Notes: generated by a model not told the origin, from the letters alone. A stretch of DNA of 62,776 nt from Paracoccaceae bacterium (GCA_024742575.1 JANSYF010000014.1:1-62776); one strand, 5' to 3'; numbered from the stretch's first letter, positions 52,444 to 62,186 are shown. A program made the numbers and translations.

Positions 52444-52954
52444 GTGCTTGTTCTGATCTCGGCATTAAGAAATGCGCGGTAGCCTGCGCAAAAGGGCGGT
52501 CCTTGTTATCCTGCCATGCTTCGGCTTGCACCGACGCATAACGCCGTCCAGCGCGGGTGATCGTGGCACGGGCATAAGCATCGCGAGGCAGACCCGAGCG
52601 CAGGTAATCGACGGTAAAATCGATGGTCTTGGGCAAGCGCGGCAGGTTGCCAGCTGCCAATGCTTCAACATCCAAGGCACCGCTTTCCAGATCTTCCCAG
52701 ATATAGGCCCAGCTCAGTGCGATCACGGCGGTGACTTCCAGAAAGGCCGCTGTCACGCCACCATGAATGGCGGGCAGAATTGGGTTGCCGATCAGCTTTT
52801 CTTCAAAAGACAGCACACCCGTCAATTCGTCTCCGCGCCGATCAAAGCTGATGCCCATAAAGTTGATATAGGGCACTCCGCCCACCAACGCATTCAGCGC
52901 GGCATCACGGCGTTGTTTGACGATCTGAACCGGCTCTGGTGCTTTGCGAACCAT
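52436..52954 (-). CDS. PaaI family thioesterase (hotdog fold) 1
   Basis: A 172-residue hotdog-fold protein with the PaaI-type PAIHGGVTAAFLEVTAVIAL near 73-92, where the HGG motif helps bind the acyl-CoA thioester. ATG 52954 leaves one base between it and the second thioesterase stop; a longer frame upstream would overlap that gene. It overlaps the MATE gene by 8 bp. Confidence 0.88.
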   Translation of the reverse strand: MVRKAPEPVQIVKQRRDAALNALVGGVPYINFMGISFDRRGDELTGVLSFEEKLIGNPILPAIHGGVTAAFLEVTAVIALSWAYIWEDLESGALDVEALAAGNLPRLPKTIDFTVDYLRSGLPRDAYARATITRAGRRYASVQAEAWQDNKDRPFAQATAHFLMPRSEQAHD

Positions 52955-52955
52955 C

Positions 52956-53378
52956 TCAGCGACCCTCCACGGTAAAGGCGCCGGTGGCGGTGGCCACGGG
53001 ACGGTCAGTGTCGTCATCGCAGGCCGTGGCGCGGACAAAGGCGACCGAGCGGGTGATGTGATACACCTCGGCCCGAGCGGTGATCGCCTGTCCCGGTGTC
53101 GCCGCGCGCATATAGTCGATGCGCAGGTCGATGGTGGCAGTGCCCGCAGGGGCGTCCGGGTGGCTCATCACAGCGGCACCACCGCAGGTGTCCATAAGCG
53201 CCGAGACCGCACCGCCGTGGATCACACGGGTCTTGGGATCGCCGATGAAGCGTTCATCATACGGCATGGTGATTTCCGCCATGCCATCGCCAAGCGCAGT
53301 GATTTCCATGCCCAGCGCCTTTGAATGCGGAATGGTCTGGATGAATTGCCTTGCGATCTTGGCTTTGTCGGCGGTCAT
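52956..53378 (-). CDS. PaaI family thioesterase (hotdog fold) 2
   Basis: A 140-residue hotdog-fold protein with VIHGGAVSALMDTCGGAAV near 53-71, again the HGG-type active-site segment with an Asp that often activates water. It heads the leftward operon thioesterase 2 - thioesterase 1 - MATE and diverges from the MerR gene. Pairs of PaaI thioesterases of this kind hydrolyse aryl- or acyl-CoAs. Confidence 0.9.
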   Translation of the reverse strand: MTADKAKIARQFIQTIPHSKALGMEITALGDGMAEITMPYDERFIGDPKTRVIHGGAVSALMDTCGGAAVMSHPDAPAGTATIDLRIDYMRAATPGQAITARAEVYHITRSVAFVRATACDDDTDRPVATATGAFTVEGR

Positions 53379-53499
53379 AATTTGTCCTTCAATGTTGATC
53401 CCGGTTTACGCCCCTTCGCCACCGGAGACCAGCCGTGTGATGACTCTGTTGCTCTACCGGCTATGCGCTTTTATGGTCGCTTAGGGAGAGGGAATTCGA

Positions 53500-53871
53500 A
53501 TGAGCGATCAGCGTCTGAGTTTCAAGGAGATGTGTGCCAAGTTCGACGTGACGCCGCGCACCCTTCGGTACTACGAATACATTGAACTTTTGCAGCCCCT
53601 TCGCGAGGGACGGTCGCGGTGGTACGGCCCAAAAGAGGTTGCCCGCATGACCCTGATCCTGCGTGGTCGCAAGTTTGGCTTCCAATTGGAAGACATCCGG
53701 CAATGGCTGCTCATTTACGAGCAGGATGGCACCCAAGCGCAGATGCGCGCGTGGATTGATCTGGCCGACCGCCAGTTGGGAGAGTTGGCCGAACAGCGCA
53801 ACCAGCTTGATGAAGCAATCGATGAATTGCAGACATTGCGCGACGACACCGCAGCCAGCCTCAGCGACTGA
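53500..53871 (+). CDS. MerR family transcriptional regulator (1)
   Basis: A 123-residue regulator with MerR winged helix at about 5-75 (FKEMCAKFDVTPRTLRYYEYIELL, later RGRKFGFQLEDIRQWL) and a short coiled C-terminus (AEQRNQLDEAIDELQTL). No cysteine cluster, so not a metal sensor. It belongs to the group that includes LiuR-type acyl-CoA regulators. It is a close paralogue of the next MerR gene. Confidence 0.9.
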   Translation: MSDQRLSFKEMCAKFDVTPRTLRYYEYIELLQPLREGRSRWYGPKEVARMTLILRGRKFGFQLEDIRQWLLIYEQDGTQAQMRAWIDLADRQLGELAEQRNQLDEAIDELQTLRDDTAASLSD

Positions 53872-54034
53872 ATTACGGGCATCAAGCGACTCGGGTTGCG
53901 TTAGATTCGTCTTCACGTGCCGCGTGATCACGAACACCTGACTTTAGGTAAGGAATACCTGACCTAGCTGTTGCGGTCGATTCAAAGCGCTTTGAAATAA
54001 TATTTCGGTCACATAAGGCTGACGTTGCCTGATC

Positions 54035-54081
54035 TTACGTCAACGAAAAAGTGACGTGGCGTCTGAGTTACGTCAACGTAA
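54035..54081. promoter_or_regulatory. LiuR-like operator palindromes upstream of the second merR gene
   Basis: TTACGT-CA-ACGTAA is a near-perfect palindrome at 54068-54081, and a weaker copy TTACGT-CA-ACGAAA lies at 54035-54048, exactly 33 bp (three turns) upstream. This matches the TTACGT..ACGTAA shape known for LiuR-type MerR regulators of branched-chain and fatty acid breakdown. The sites end 70 bp upstream of the MerR start. Confidence 0.6.
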
Positions 54082-54150
54082 ATTCCCATTGTAAGACGGT
54101 GCCAGCCCTCGCATTTCGATGCCATGACCGGCACCGAAAAGGATGATGAA

Positions 54151-54555
54151 ATGACCGACGACCGTATCATGACAATAAGGGAAATGTGTGACTCATACGA
54201 TGTCACACCACGCACCCTGCGGTTTTATGAAGCCAAGGAACTGCTGTTCCCGATCCGCGAAGGCCAGAAACGGCTTTTCACCAAGCGCGACCGCGCAAGG
54301 CTCAAGCTGATCCTGCGCGGCAAGCGCTTTGGTTTCAGCCTCGAAGAAATCCGTCAGCTTCTGGACCTCTACCACATGGGCGACCAGCAGCAGACACAGT
54401 TGGCCCGCACCTACGAGATCGCACAACAGCGCCTGTCTGACATGGAAGCGCAGCGTGACGAACTAACCGAGGCCATCGACGAACTTAAAGAACAGATGCG
54501 TTGGGGCGAGAAGATGCTTGCCTCGATGGATCAAAGCAAACGCGCGGCCGAATAA
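54151..54555 (+). CDS. MerR family transcriptional regulator (2), LiuR-like
   Basis: A 134-residue regulator with helix-turn-helix TIREMCDSYDVTPRTLRFYEAKELL near 8-32 and RGKRFGFSLEEIRQLLDL near 58-75, then a coiled-coil tail (EAQRDELTEAIDELKEQM). ATG 54151 follows AAGGA at proper spacing, favouring it over the ATG 27 bp upstream. It leads directly into the acyl-CoA dehydrogenase gene after 27 bp, so it probably controls its own beta-oxidation operon in answer to an acyl-CoA. Confidence 0.9.
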   Translation: MTDDRIMTIREMCDSYDVTPRTLRFYEAKELLFPIREGQKRLFTKRDRARLKLILRGKRFGFSLEEIRQLLDLYHMGDQQQTQLARTYEIAQQRLSDMEAQRDELTEAIDELKEQMRWGEKMLASMDQSKRAAE

Positions 54556-54582
54556 GCCGCACCGCCAATTGGGAGACCCGCA

Positions 54583-56364
54583 ATGCCTAGCTATACCGCA
54601 CCTCTGAAAGACATGCAGTTCATCCTGCATGACGTTCTGAACGCCTCGGAACAGGATATCCCCGGATACGAAGAACTCGACCGCGACTTTACCGGCGCGG
54701 TAATCGAGGAAGCGGGCAAGCTGGCTTCTGAAGTGTTGATGCCGCTCAATTCTGTTGGCGATACTGAAGGCTGCGTGTTGGAAAACGGCATTGTGCGCAC
54801 GCCAACTGGCTTTAAAGAAGCGTTCCAGCAGATGAAAGACGGCGGTTGGACCGCGCTGGATTGCGATCCGGAATATGGCGGTCAGGGTCTTCCCTATCTG
54901 ATGCACACTGCAGCACAGGAACCGTTCGTGTCGTCGAATATGGCCTTCAACATGTATCAGGGCCTTACGCACGGCGCTTATTCGGCGATCTACTTTCACG
55001 GGTCAGACGCGCAAAAGCAAACTTACCTGCCCAAGATGACCACGTGCGAGTGGACCGGCACCATGAACCTAACCGAACCACATTGCGGCACCGATCTGGG
55101 CATGATGCGCACCAAGGCGGTTCCGCAGGACGATGGCAGCTACAAGGTGACCGGCCAGAAAATCTTTATCTCGGCGGGTGATCACGACATGGCCGAGAAC
55201 ATCATTCACCTCGTTCTGGCGAAAATTCCCGGCGGTCCTGATGGCATCAAGGGCGTGTCCCTCTTCATCGTGCCAAAGTTCATCGTGAATGAAGATGGCA
55301 GCCTTGGTGAGCGCAATGGCGTGTCCGTGGGCAAGATCGAAGAGAAGATGGGCATCCACGGCAACTCCACCTGCGTTATGAACTATGACGAGGCGACAGG
55401 CTATCTGATCGGTGAAATGCACAAAGGCATGCGCGCCATGTTCACCATGATGAACGAAGCGCGTCTGGGTGTCGGCCTTCAGGGCTATGCACAGGCCGAA
55501 GTTGCCTATCAAAACGCCGTGGCCTACGCCAATGACCGGCTTCAGGGCCGGGACGTGACTGGCGCAAAAGCGCCCGAGAAATCTGCCGACCCGATTATCG
55601 TGCACCCCGACATCCGCCGCAATCTGATGGATCAGAAATCCTTTACCGAAGGCGCGCGCGCGTTCACCTATTGGGGTGCGTATCTGATCGACCGGGCGCA
55701 CAAGAATTCTGACGCGGACGCAGATGGCCTGATTTCCCTGCTGACCCCAATCATCAAGGGCTTCCAGACCGACAAGGGCTTTGAGATGGCGGTGAACGCC
55801 CAGCAGGTTTATGGCGGGCACGGCTATATCGAAGAATGGGGCATGTCCCAATTTGCCCGCGACGCCCGGATCGCCATGATCTACGAAGGCGCAAACGGCA
55901 TTCAGGCGCTCGACCTGGTAGGCCGCAAACTGGCGCAGGATGGCGGCAAGCATGTCATGGCGTTCTTCGACATGATAAAATCGTTTGCAGCCGAAACCAA
56001 AGGTCAGGACGAAACATTCGACCGCGATTTCCTTGATCCGCTCAAGGCCGCATCCAAGGATCTTCAGGCGGCGGCGATGTATTTCATGCAGAACGGTATG
56101 AAGAACCCGAACAATGCCCTCGCGGGATCCTATGACTTCATGCACATGTTCGGCCATGTATGCCTTGGCTACATGTGGGCGCGGATGGGGCTTGCGGCCT
56201 CGAAGGCTTTGAAAGACGGTGCGTCCGACGTGGCGTTCTACGAGACAAAGCTTGCCACGGGGCGTTACTACATGGCACGCCAACTGCCCGCCACCAAGAT
56301 GCACCTTGCCCGGATCGAGACAGGGGCAGACACCGTGATGGCGCTGGAGGCGGCCAACTTCTAA
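54583..56364 (+). CDS. Acyl-CoA dehydrogenase, long form with C-terminal extension
   Basis: A 593-residue FAD dehydrogenase of the FadE-type long family, which also includes Dmd[11 protein letters not shown] near 168 contacts FAD. The catalytic Glu is in [13 protein letters not shown] near 437. The roughly 140-residue extension after the dehydrogenase core is typical of the C-terminal-domain group. It oxidises acyl-CoA to enoyl-CoA and passes electrons to ETF. A short helical N-terminus ([11 protein letters not shown]) is usual. Confidence 0.93.
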   Translation: MPSYTAPLKDMQFILHDVLNASEQDIPGYEELDRDFTGAVIEEAGKLASEVLMPLNSVGDTEGCVLENGIVRTPTGFKEAFQQMKDGGWTALDCDPEYGGQGLPYLMHTAAQEPFVSSNMAFNMYQGLTHGAYSAIYFHGSDAQKQTYLPKMTTCEWTGTMNLTEPHCGTDLGMMRTKAVPQDDGSYKVTGQKIFISAGDHDMAENIIHLVLAKIPGGPDGIKGVSLFIVPKFIVNEDGSLGERNGVSVGKIEEKMGIHGNSTCVMNYDEATGYLIGEMHKGMRAMFTMMNEARLGVGLQGYAQAEVAYQNAVAYANDRLQGRDVTGAKAPEKSADPIIVHPDIRRNLMDQKSFTEGARAFTYWGAYLIDRAHKNSDADADGLISLLTPIIKGFQTDKGFEMAVNAQQVYGGHGYIEEWGMSQFARDARIAMIYEGANGIQALDLVGRKLAQDGGKHVMAFFDMIKSFAAETKGQDETFDRDFLDPLKAASKDLQAAAMYFMQNGMKNPNNALAGSYDFMHMFGHVCLGYMWARMGLAASKALKDGASDVAFYETKLATGRYYMARQLPATKMHLARIETGADTVMALEAANF

Positions 56365-56379
56365 CGTCCGGGAGGACAG

Positions 56380-56592
56380 ATGCCAAAACGCTTTCGCCTG
56401 ACCCGCCGCTTTCCGGCAGCCATGACAGAGGACGGCTATCGCCGCCTCAAGCGGTTCGCCGACGAGGTGGGTCTGGACGAAAGCGAGGCGCTGTCCTTCC
56501 TTTTCGAAAATTTCGACAGCGTCACAGATGATGAAGCGTTGGGACATCGACTGAGGCTGTTCACAGCCGAGCTTGACGAACGAAAACGATAA
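56380..56592 (+). CDS. Small conserved protein within the beta-oxidation operon
   Basis: A 70-residue basic-N, acidic-middle protein ([31 protein letters not shown]). A ribosome site GGGAGGA lies before the ATG, and the gene sits 15 bp after one acyl-CoA dehydrogenase and 20 bp before the next. Two short helices, the second ending in a FENFDS run, suggest a small DNA- or protein-binding role. I do not recognise the family. Confidence 0.7.
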   Translation: MPKRFRLTRRFPAAMTEDGYRRLKRFADEVGLDESEALSFLFENFDSVTDDEALGHRLRLFTAELDERKR

Positions 56593-56612
56593 CGCGCGAT
56601 TTGGGGGGAGCC

Positions 56613-57752
56613 ATGCGATCAAACTGGATGACCGACGAGCACGAGATGCTTGCCGAGATGACGGCCAAGTTCATCGAAACCGAATGGCAGCCGCTTTACG
56701 ACAAATGGCGCAAGCAGGGCCAAATGGACCGCGAGACATGGCAACAGGCGGGTGAATTGGGCCTGCTCTGCCCCTCCATCCCCGAGGAATACGGCGGTGT
56801 CGGCGGTGATTTCGGCCATGAAGCGGTGATCCTGATGGAAGCCGGCCGTGCCAACCTGGCAAGCTGGGGCCACGGCATCCATTCTGGTATCGTGGCGCAT
56901 TACATCCTTTCCTATGGCACCGAAGAGCAAAAGAAACGCTGGCTGCCCAAGATGGTCACCGGCGAACTGGTCGGTGCGTTGGCAATGACCGAACCATCTG
57001 GCGGATCGGATGTGCAGGGCATCAAGACCCGCGCAGTCAGAGACGGCAACGCCTACCGTTTATCGGGGCAAAAGACGTTTATCACCAACGGACAACATGC
57101 CAACCTGATCATCGTGGCGGCCAAGACCGACCCGTCGCTTGGATCAAAAGGAACGTCTTTGGTCGTTGTGGAAACCGACGGCGCAGAAGGCTTTCAGCGT
57201 GGGCGCAATCTGGAAAAGGTCGGCTGTCACGCGGCGGACACGTCAGAGCTTTTCTTCGACAATGTCGAGATCGCGCCGGAAAACCTGCTGGGCGGTGAAG
57301 AGGGCCAGGGCTTCTACCAGATGATGAAGCAGCTGCCGCAGGAACGGCTGATCATCGGCTGCGGGGCTGTTGGTGCGATGGAAGGCGCTATTGCCCGCAC
57401 CATCGCCTATTGCAAAGAGCGCGAGGCGTTTGGCGGGCCGCTGACCCAATTCCAGAACACCCGGTTCAAGCTGGCAGAATGCCAGACCAAGACCACCGTG
57501 GCCCGCGCTTTTCTCGACAATTGCATGGATGAACACCTGCGCGGCAAACTGACCGTCGAAAAGGCGGCGATGGCGAAATACTGGCTATCGGACACACAAG
57601 GCGAAGTGCTGGACGAATGTGTGCAGCTGCATGGCGGTTATGGTTACATGCAGGAATACGCGGTGGCCGAGATGTGGGCGGATGCCCGCGTTCAGCGCAT
57701 TTACGGCGGCACAAACGAGATCATGAAAGAGCTGATTGCGAGGGCGCTTTGA
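56613..57752 (+). CDS. Acyl-CoA dehydrogenase (short form)
   Basis: A 379-residue enzyme of the standard ACAD fold. [15 protein letters not shown] near 125 is the FAD/substrate motif, followed by GQKTFITNG. The active-site Glu in this family sits near [11 protein letters not shown] at the C-terminus or the mid-helix; the C-terminal YGGTNEI is present. Start at ATG 56613 is preceded by GGGGGGAG. It likely has a different chain length or branching preference from the long form. Confidence 0.93.
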   Translation: MRSNWMTDEHEMLAEMTAKFIETEWQPLYDKWRKQGQMDRETWQQAGELGLLCPSIPEEYGGVGGDFGHEAVILMEAGRANLASWGHGIHSGIVAHYILSYGTEEQKKRWLPKMVTGELVGALAMTEPSGGSDVQGIKTRAVRDGNAYRLSGQKTFITNGQHANLIIVAAKTDPSLGSKGTSLVVVETDGAEGFQRGRNLEKVGCHAADTSELFFDNVEIAPENLLGGEEGQGFYQMMKQLPQERLIIGCGAVGAMEGAIARTIAYCKEREAFGGPLTQFQNTRFKLAECQTKTTVARAFLDNCMDEHLRGKLTVEKAAMAKYWLSDTQGEVLDECVQLHGGYGYMQEYAVAEMWADARVQRIYGGTNEIMKELIARAL

Positions 57753-58061
57753 TGCGGTCGGCCTTTACGCAAACGGAAAGTTCGGGATGCCTCCGGCGGG
57801 AGTTTATTTGGCAAGATGAAGGAGCGCGGAAAGCTCCACCCCGCCGGTCGGCCGCTTTACCACGCGGTGTCAGGCACTGTTGGCGGGGCTTCACCTTGCA
57901 CATGGCTCAACTCTCCAGTCTGCCATGCCAGCGCATTATGCGGCGGTTAACCTTAACGGCCGGTAAAGAAGAAACAGGCTCCTGTTTCATCTTGCCAAAT
58001 AAACTCCCGCCGGAGGCTCCCAGCCTCTCCACCCAACCCTGACAGTTAAGGATCAGACCGG
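57753..58061. other. Gene-free stretch holding a 32 bp inverted repeat
   Basis: 309 bp with no gene. It interrupts an otherwise tightly packed operon and holds the inverted repeat at 57789-58017, with a hairpin GAAACAGG-CT-CCTGTTTC at 57971-57988. See findings. Confidence 0.6.
57789..58017. repeat. 32 bp perfect inverted repeat, mobile-type extragenic element
   Basis: The 32 bp at 57789-57820 (starting GCCTCCGGCGGGAGTTTATT) are repeated exactly in reverse complement at 57986-58017, enclosing 165 bp. The core GCCTCCGGCGGGAGT recurs in Rhodobacterales genomes as I recall it. The arrangement resembles a short palindromic mobile unit (MITE-like or REP pair) inserted inside the operon. Confidence 0.7.
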
Positions 58062-58700
58062 ATGACGATCAAACTCTATTGCTTTGGCGAAAGCGGGCAT
58101 TCCTACAAGGCGGCGCTGGCGCTTGAACTGGCGGGACTAGACTGGGAGCCGGTGAAGGTCGACTTCTTCTCTGGCGAGACCCGCACGCCAGAATACCGCG
58201 CCAACGTAAACGAGATGGGTGAAGCGCCTGTGTTGGTGGACGGCGAAGTTAAGCTCACGCAGTCGGGTGTGATCCAGACCTACCTGTCGGACACCTACGG
58301 CAAGTTCGGCGGCGCCGATGCTATGGAAAAGCTGGAGATCCTGCGCTGGATCATCTGGGATAACCAGAAATTCAGCGGCACATCGGGGCCGTTGCGGTTC
58401 CTGATGAACTTTTTGCCCGAAGACAAACGCCCCGCAGAGGTGATCGCGTTTATGCAAGGACGGATGAAAGCCGCGTACGGCGTTCTTGACGCGCATCTTG
58501 AGGGGCGTGACTGGATCGTGGGCGACGCTGTCACCAATGCCGACCTCACATGCTGCGGCTACCTCTTTTACCCTGAACCGTTCGGTTTCGACCGCGCGGA
58601 CTGGCCAAATATCGACCGCTGGCTGTCCAACATCCAAGGACTGCCCGGCTGGAAACACCCTTACGATTTGATGCCCGGATCCCCTGCGGATCGGGCCTGA
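58062..58700 (+). CDS. Glutathione S-transferase family protein
   Basis: A 212-residue GST. The N-terminal thioredoxin-like domain (KLYCFGESGHSYKAALALELAGLDWEPVKVD) is followed by the motif GEAPVLVDGEVKLTQSGVIQTYL, in which Ser contacts glutathione. A helical C-terminal domain completes it. It lies in the beta-oxidation operon and might detoxify or isomerise an intermediate, but that is a guess from context. Confidence 0.92.
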   Translation: MTIKLYCFGESGHSYKAALALELAGLDWEPVKVDFFSGETRTPEYRANVNEMGEAPVLVDGEVKLTQSGVIQTYLSDTYGKFGGADAMEKLEILRWIIWDNQKFSGTSGPLRFLMNFLPEDKRPAEVIAFMQGRMKAAYGVLDAHLEGRDWIVGDAVTNADLTCCGYLFYPEPFGFDRADWPNIDRWLSNIQGLPGWKHPYDLMPGSPADRA

Positions 58701-58713
58701 GACGGAGAGCAGA

Positions 58714-59925
58714 ATGACTGAAGCGTATATCTATGACGCCGTGCGCACGCCGCGTGGCAAGGGCCGCAAAGATGGCAGCCTGCACGAAGTGACCTCGGTG
58801 CGCCTGAGCGCGCAGGTGTTGGACTCGGTGAAGGACCGCAACGGGCTTGAGGGTCATGCGGTCGAAGACGTGATCTGGGGCAATGTCACACAGGTCGGCG
58901 AACAGGGTGGTTGCCTTGCGCGGACGGCCGTTCTGGCTTCGGGCCTTGATCAGTCGATCCCGGGTCTTGCCATCAACCGTTTCTGTGCCTCTGGCATGGA
59001 GGCGGTGAACCTTGCCGCCAACCAGGTGCGCGGGGGCGCAGGTGATGCCTATATCGCGGGCGGTGTCGAAATGATGGGCCGTGTGGCGATGGGCAGCGAT
59101 GGGGCGGCGATTGCCGTTGATCCGTCGGTTGCGATGGAGACCTATTTCGTGCCACAGGGCATTTCGGCGGATATCATTGCCACCGAATACGGCTTCAGCC
59201 GCGATGATGCGGATCAACTGGCCGTCGAGAGTCAAAAGCGCGCGAAAGCGGCCTGGGATGACAAGAGGTTCGCCAAATCGATCATCACCGTGCGCGATCA
59301 GAACGGTCTAAGCATTCTGGATCACGACGAATACATGCGTCCCGGCACCGATATGCAAAGCCTTGGCGGGCTCAACCCTGCGTTCCAGCAAATGGGCGAA
59401 ATGATGCCCGGCTTTGATGCCATCGCGCTGATGAAGTACCCGCATCTAGAGCGGATCAATCACATCCATCATGCTGGCAATTCATCGGGCATCGTGGACG
59501 GGGCCGCTGGTGTGTTGATCGGCAACAAGGAATTTGGTGAAAAATGGGGCCTCAAACCCCGCGCACGGATCAAGGCGACGGCCAAGATCGGCACCGATCC
59601 GACCATCATGCTGACCGGGCCTGTTCCAGTGACCGAGAAGATCCTTGCGGATTCAGGCATGAGCATCAGCGACATCGACCTCTTTGAGGTGAACGAGGCG
59701 TTTGCATCGGTCGTGTTGCGCTTCATGCAGGCCTTTGATGTCGATGCAGACAAAGTGAACGTCAATGGCGGCTCTATCGCCATGGGTCACCCGCTGGGAG
59801 CCACGGGCGCGATCATCATCGGCACTCTGCTGGACGAGCTTGAGCGCACAGGCAAAGGCACTGGCCTTGCTACGCTCTGCATTGCATCCGGTATGGGTGC
59901 GGCCACAATCATCGAACGCGTGTGA
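58714..59925 (+). CDS. fadA: Acetyl-CoA C-acyltransferase (thiolase)
   Basis: A 403-residue thiolase. The nucleophilic Cys is in NRFCASGMEAV near 90, His in GGSIAMGHPLGATGA near 355 and the second Cys in TLCIASGMGAA near 390. It splits 3-ketoacyl-CoA with CoA. It is 18 bp upstream of the FadB-type gene. The name fadA reflects position and family, not proven substrate range. Confidence 0.93.
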   Translation: MTEAYIYDAVRTPRGKGRKDGSLHEVTSVRLSAQVLDSVKDRNGLEGHAVEDVIWGNVTQVGEQGGCLARTAVLASGLDQSIPGLAINRFCASGMEAVNLAANQVRGGAGDAYIAGGVEMMGRVAMGSDGAAIAVDPSVAMETYFVPQGISADIIATEYGFSRDDADQLAVESQKRAKAAWDDKRFAKSIITVRDQNGLSILDHDEYMRPGTDMQSLGGLNPAFQQMGEMMPGFDAIALMKYPHLERINHIHHAGNSSGIVDGAAGVLIGNKEFGEKWGLKPRARIKATAKIGTDPTIMLTGPVPVTEKILADSGMSISDIDLFEVNEAFASVVLRFMQAFDVDADKVNVNGGSIAMGHPLGATGAIIIGTLLDELERTGKGTGLATLCIASGMGAATIIERV

Positions 59926-59942
59926 TCGGAAGGACGACGGAC

Positions 59943-62129
59943 ATGACTGATTTCACAATAAACAAAGACGCCGAGGGCGTCGCGACGATCACTTGGGACG
60001 TGCCTGAAAAGTCAATGAATGTGCTGAGCTTCGAAGGCTTGCAGACGCTCAACGATCTGGTCGATGACGCGCTGGCGGATGACACCGTGAAGGGCATCAT
60101 CATCACCTCGGGCAAAGCCGATTTCGCCGCAGGCATGGACCTGAACGTGTTGGCAACGCTCAAGGAAGCGGGCGCCGAGGCGGTGTTCGACGGCATCATG
60201 AAAATGCACGGCGTGCTGCGCAAGATCGAACGCGCGGGCATGGATGCCAAGACCAACAAGGGTGGCAAGCCAGTGGCGGCGGTGTTGCCGGGCACAGCGC
60301 TTGGCATCGGACTGGAAATCCCGCTGGCCTGCCACCGTGTGTTTGCGGCTGACAACCCCAAGGCCAAGATTGGCCTTCCAGAAATCATGGTCGGCATCTT
60401 TCCCGGCGCGGGCGGCACGACCCGTGTGGCGCGCAAGATGGGCGCGATGGCGGCTTCGCCATTCCTGCTGGAAGGCAAGCTGTCTGACCCGGCCAAAGCC
60501 AAGGCGGCTGGCCTGATTGACGAAGTCTCGGCAGATCCGATGGCTGATGCACGGGCGTGGGTGCTAAGCGCGGGCGATGCGGATATCCTCAAGCCGTGGG
60601 ATGCCAAAGGTTACAAGATGCCCGGTGGCGCACCGTATCATCCGGCAGGCTTCATGACGTTTGTGGGCGCGTCCGCAATGGTCAATGGCAAGACCAAGGG
60701 TGTCTATCCGGCGGCCAAAGCATTGCTGTCGGCCGTCTATGAAGGCGCTTTGGTGCCGTTCGACACAGCCCTCAAAATCGAAGCGCGGTGGTTCACCTCC
60801 GTGATCATGAACCCGTCGTCGTCGGCGATGATCCGGTCGCTTTTCATCAACAAAGGTGCGCTGGAAAAAGGGGCTGTGCGCCCTGCCGACGTGGCAGATC
60901 AGCGGGTCAAGAAAGTCGGCGTTCTGGGGGCGGGCATGATGGGTGCGGGCATTACACTGGTGTCGGCGCAGGCGGGGATCGAGGTTGTGCTGCTCGACCG
61001 TGATCAGGCGGCAGCGGACAAGGGCAAGGCCTATTCCGCCGACTATGCGGCCAAAGGCGTGTCCCGCAAGAAGATCACGCAGGACAAGGCCGATGCGATG
61101 CTGGCGCGAATCACTGCCACCACGGATTACAACGATCTGGCGGGTTGTGACCTGATTGTCGAAGCTGTGTTCGAAGACCCCAAGATCAAGGCCGAGGTGA
61201 CAGCACAGGTTGAAGCGGTGATCGGTGAGGATTGCATCTTTGCGACCAACACCTCGACCCTGCCGATCAGCGAACTGGCGAAGGCCAGCAAACGGCCTGA
61301 GCAATATATCGGCATTCACTTCTTCAGCCCGGTTGAGAAAATGATGCTGGTTGAGATCATCAAAGGCAAAGAAACAGGTGATCGCGCGGTGGCGAAGGCG
61401 TTGGACTTTGTGCGTCAGATCCGCAAGACCCCGATCGTGGTCAACGATGCGCGGTTCTTCTACGCCAACCGCTGCATCATTCCGTATATCAACGAAGGCA
61501 TTCGAATGGTGAAGGAGGGCGTGTCCCCTGCCCTGATCGAAAACGCAGCCAAGATGGTCGGTATGCCGCTGGGTCCGCTTCAACTGGTCGATGAGACCTC
61601 GATTGATCTGGGCGCAAAGATTGCCCGCGCCACCCGTGCGGCGATGGGCGATGCCTATCCCGATGGCGAAGTAGACGAAGTGATCTTCTGGATGGAAGCG
61701 CAAGGGCGTCTGGGTCGCAAATCGAAAGCCGGATTCTATGATTATGACGACAAGGGAAAGCGTCAAGGCCTGTCCGAGATGGTCAAGGCGCAATACCCAC
61801 AGGCCGACGACCAACCCGATCTGATCGACGTGCAGCATCGTCTGCTCTTCGTGCAATCGCTTGAAGCGGTGCGCGCGCTAGAGGATGGCGTGCTGATGGA
61901 CATCCGCGAAGGTGACGTGGGCGCGATCCTTGGTTGGGGCTTTGCGCCATGGTCCGGTGGCCCGCTGTCCTGGCTCGACATGCTGGGATCGGAATATGCG
62001 GCAGAGCGCTGTGACCAGCTTGTCGAGGCTTATGGGGACCGCTTCGCCTGCCCTGAGCTGCTGCGCGAGATGGCGGCAAAGAGCCAGAGCTTCTACGGAC
62101 GGTTTACTCCGGAAAAGTCGGCGGCCTAA
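59943..62129 (+). CDS. fadB: FadB-type bifunctional enoyl-CoA hydratase / 3-hydroxyacyl-CoA dehydrogenase
   Basis: A 728-residue fusion. The N-terminal crotonase domain (about 1-190) has both catalytic Glu residues, in GIGLEIPLACH and LPEIMVGIFPGAGGT. The dehydrogenase part begins near 322 with VLGAGMMGAGI for NAD, and has FFSPVEKMMLVEII near 450 and a C-terminal helical domain. It carries out hydration and NAD-linked oxidation in beta-oxidation. ATG 59943 is the standard start; an ATG seven codons upstream overlaps the thiolase. A terminator follows. Confidence 0.96.
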   Translation: MTDFTINKDAEGVATITWDVPEKSMNVLSFEGLQTLNDLVDDALADDTVKGIIITSGKADFAAGMDLNVLATLKEAGAEAVFDGIMKMHGVLRKIERAGMDAKTNKGGKPVAAVLPGTALGIGLEIPLACHRVFAADNPKAKIGLPEIMVGIFPGAGGTTRVARKMGAMAASPFLLEGKLSDPAKAKAAGLIDEVSADPMADARAWVLSAGDADILKPWDAKGYKMPGGAPYHPAGFMTFVGASAMVNGKTKGVYPAAKALLSAVYEGALVPFDTALKIEARWFTSVIMNPSSSAMIRSLFINKGALEKGAVRPADVADQRVKKVGVLGAGMMGAGITLVSAQAGIEVVLLDRDQAAADKGKAYSADYAAKGVSRKKITQDKADAMLARITATTDYNDLAGCDLIVEAVFEDPKIKAEVTAQVEAVIGEDCIFATNTSTLPISELAKASKRPEQYIGIHFFSPVEKMMLVEIIKGKETGDRAVAKALDFVRQIRKTPIVVNDARFFYANRCIIPYINEGIRMVKEGVSPALIENAAKMVGMPLGPLQLVDETSIDLGAKIARATRAAMGDAYPDGEVDEVIFWMEAQGRLGRKSKAGFYDYDDKGKRQGLSEMVKAQYPQADDQPDLIDVQHRLLFVQSLEAVRALEDGVLMDIREGDVGAILGWGFAPWSGGPLSWLDMLGSEYAAERCDQLVEAYGDRFACPELLREMAAKSQSFYGRFTPEKSAA

Positions 62130-62151
62130 GCCAACCACCGCGGAAGAATTT

Positions 62152-62186
62152 GAAACCGCCTGCGGGAAACCGTGGGCGGTTTTCGC
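62152..62186 (+). terminator. Rho-independent terminator after fadB
   Basis: GAAACCGCC (62152-62160) pairs with GGCGGTTTTC (62175-62184), with an inner CGG-GAAA-CCG hairpin, followed by a T-rich CGCTTT. It lies 22 bp after the fadB stop. Confidence 0.8.

Noticed and set aside
54583..56364. DmdC (MMPA-CoA dehydrogenase)
   Set aside because: Same long acyl-CoA dehydrogenase family, but the operon is a general beta-oxidation set with thiolase and FadB, so the narrower name is not supported.
55069..56622. Leftward 517-residue open frame
   Set aside because: Antisense to the long acyl-CoA dehydrogenase; a shadow of codon bias.
60564..61856. Leftward 430-residue open frame
   Set aside because: Antisense to fadB, His-rich low-quality translation typical of a shadow frame.
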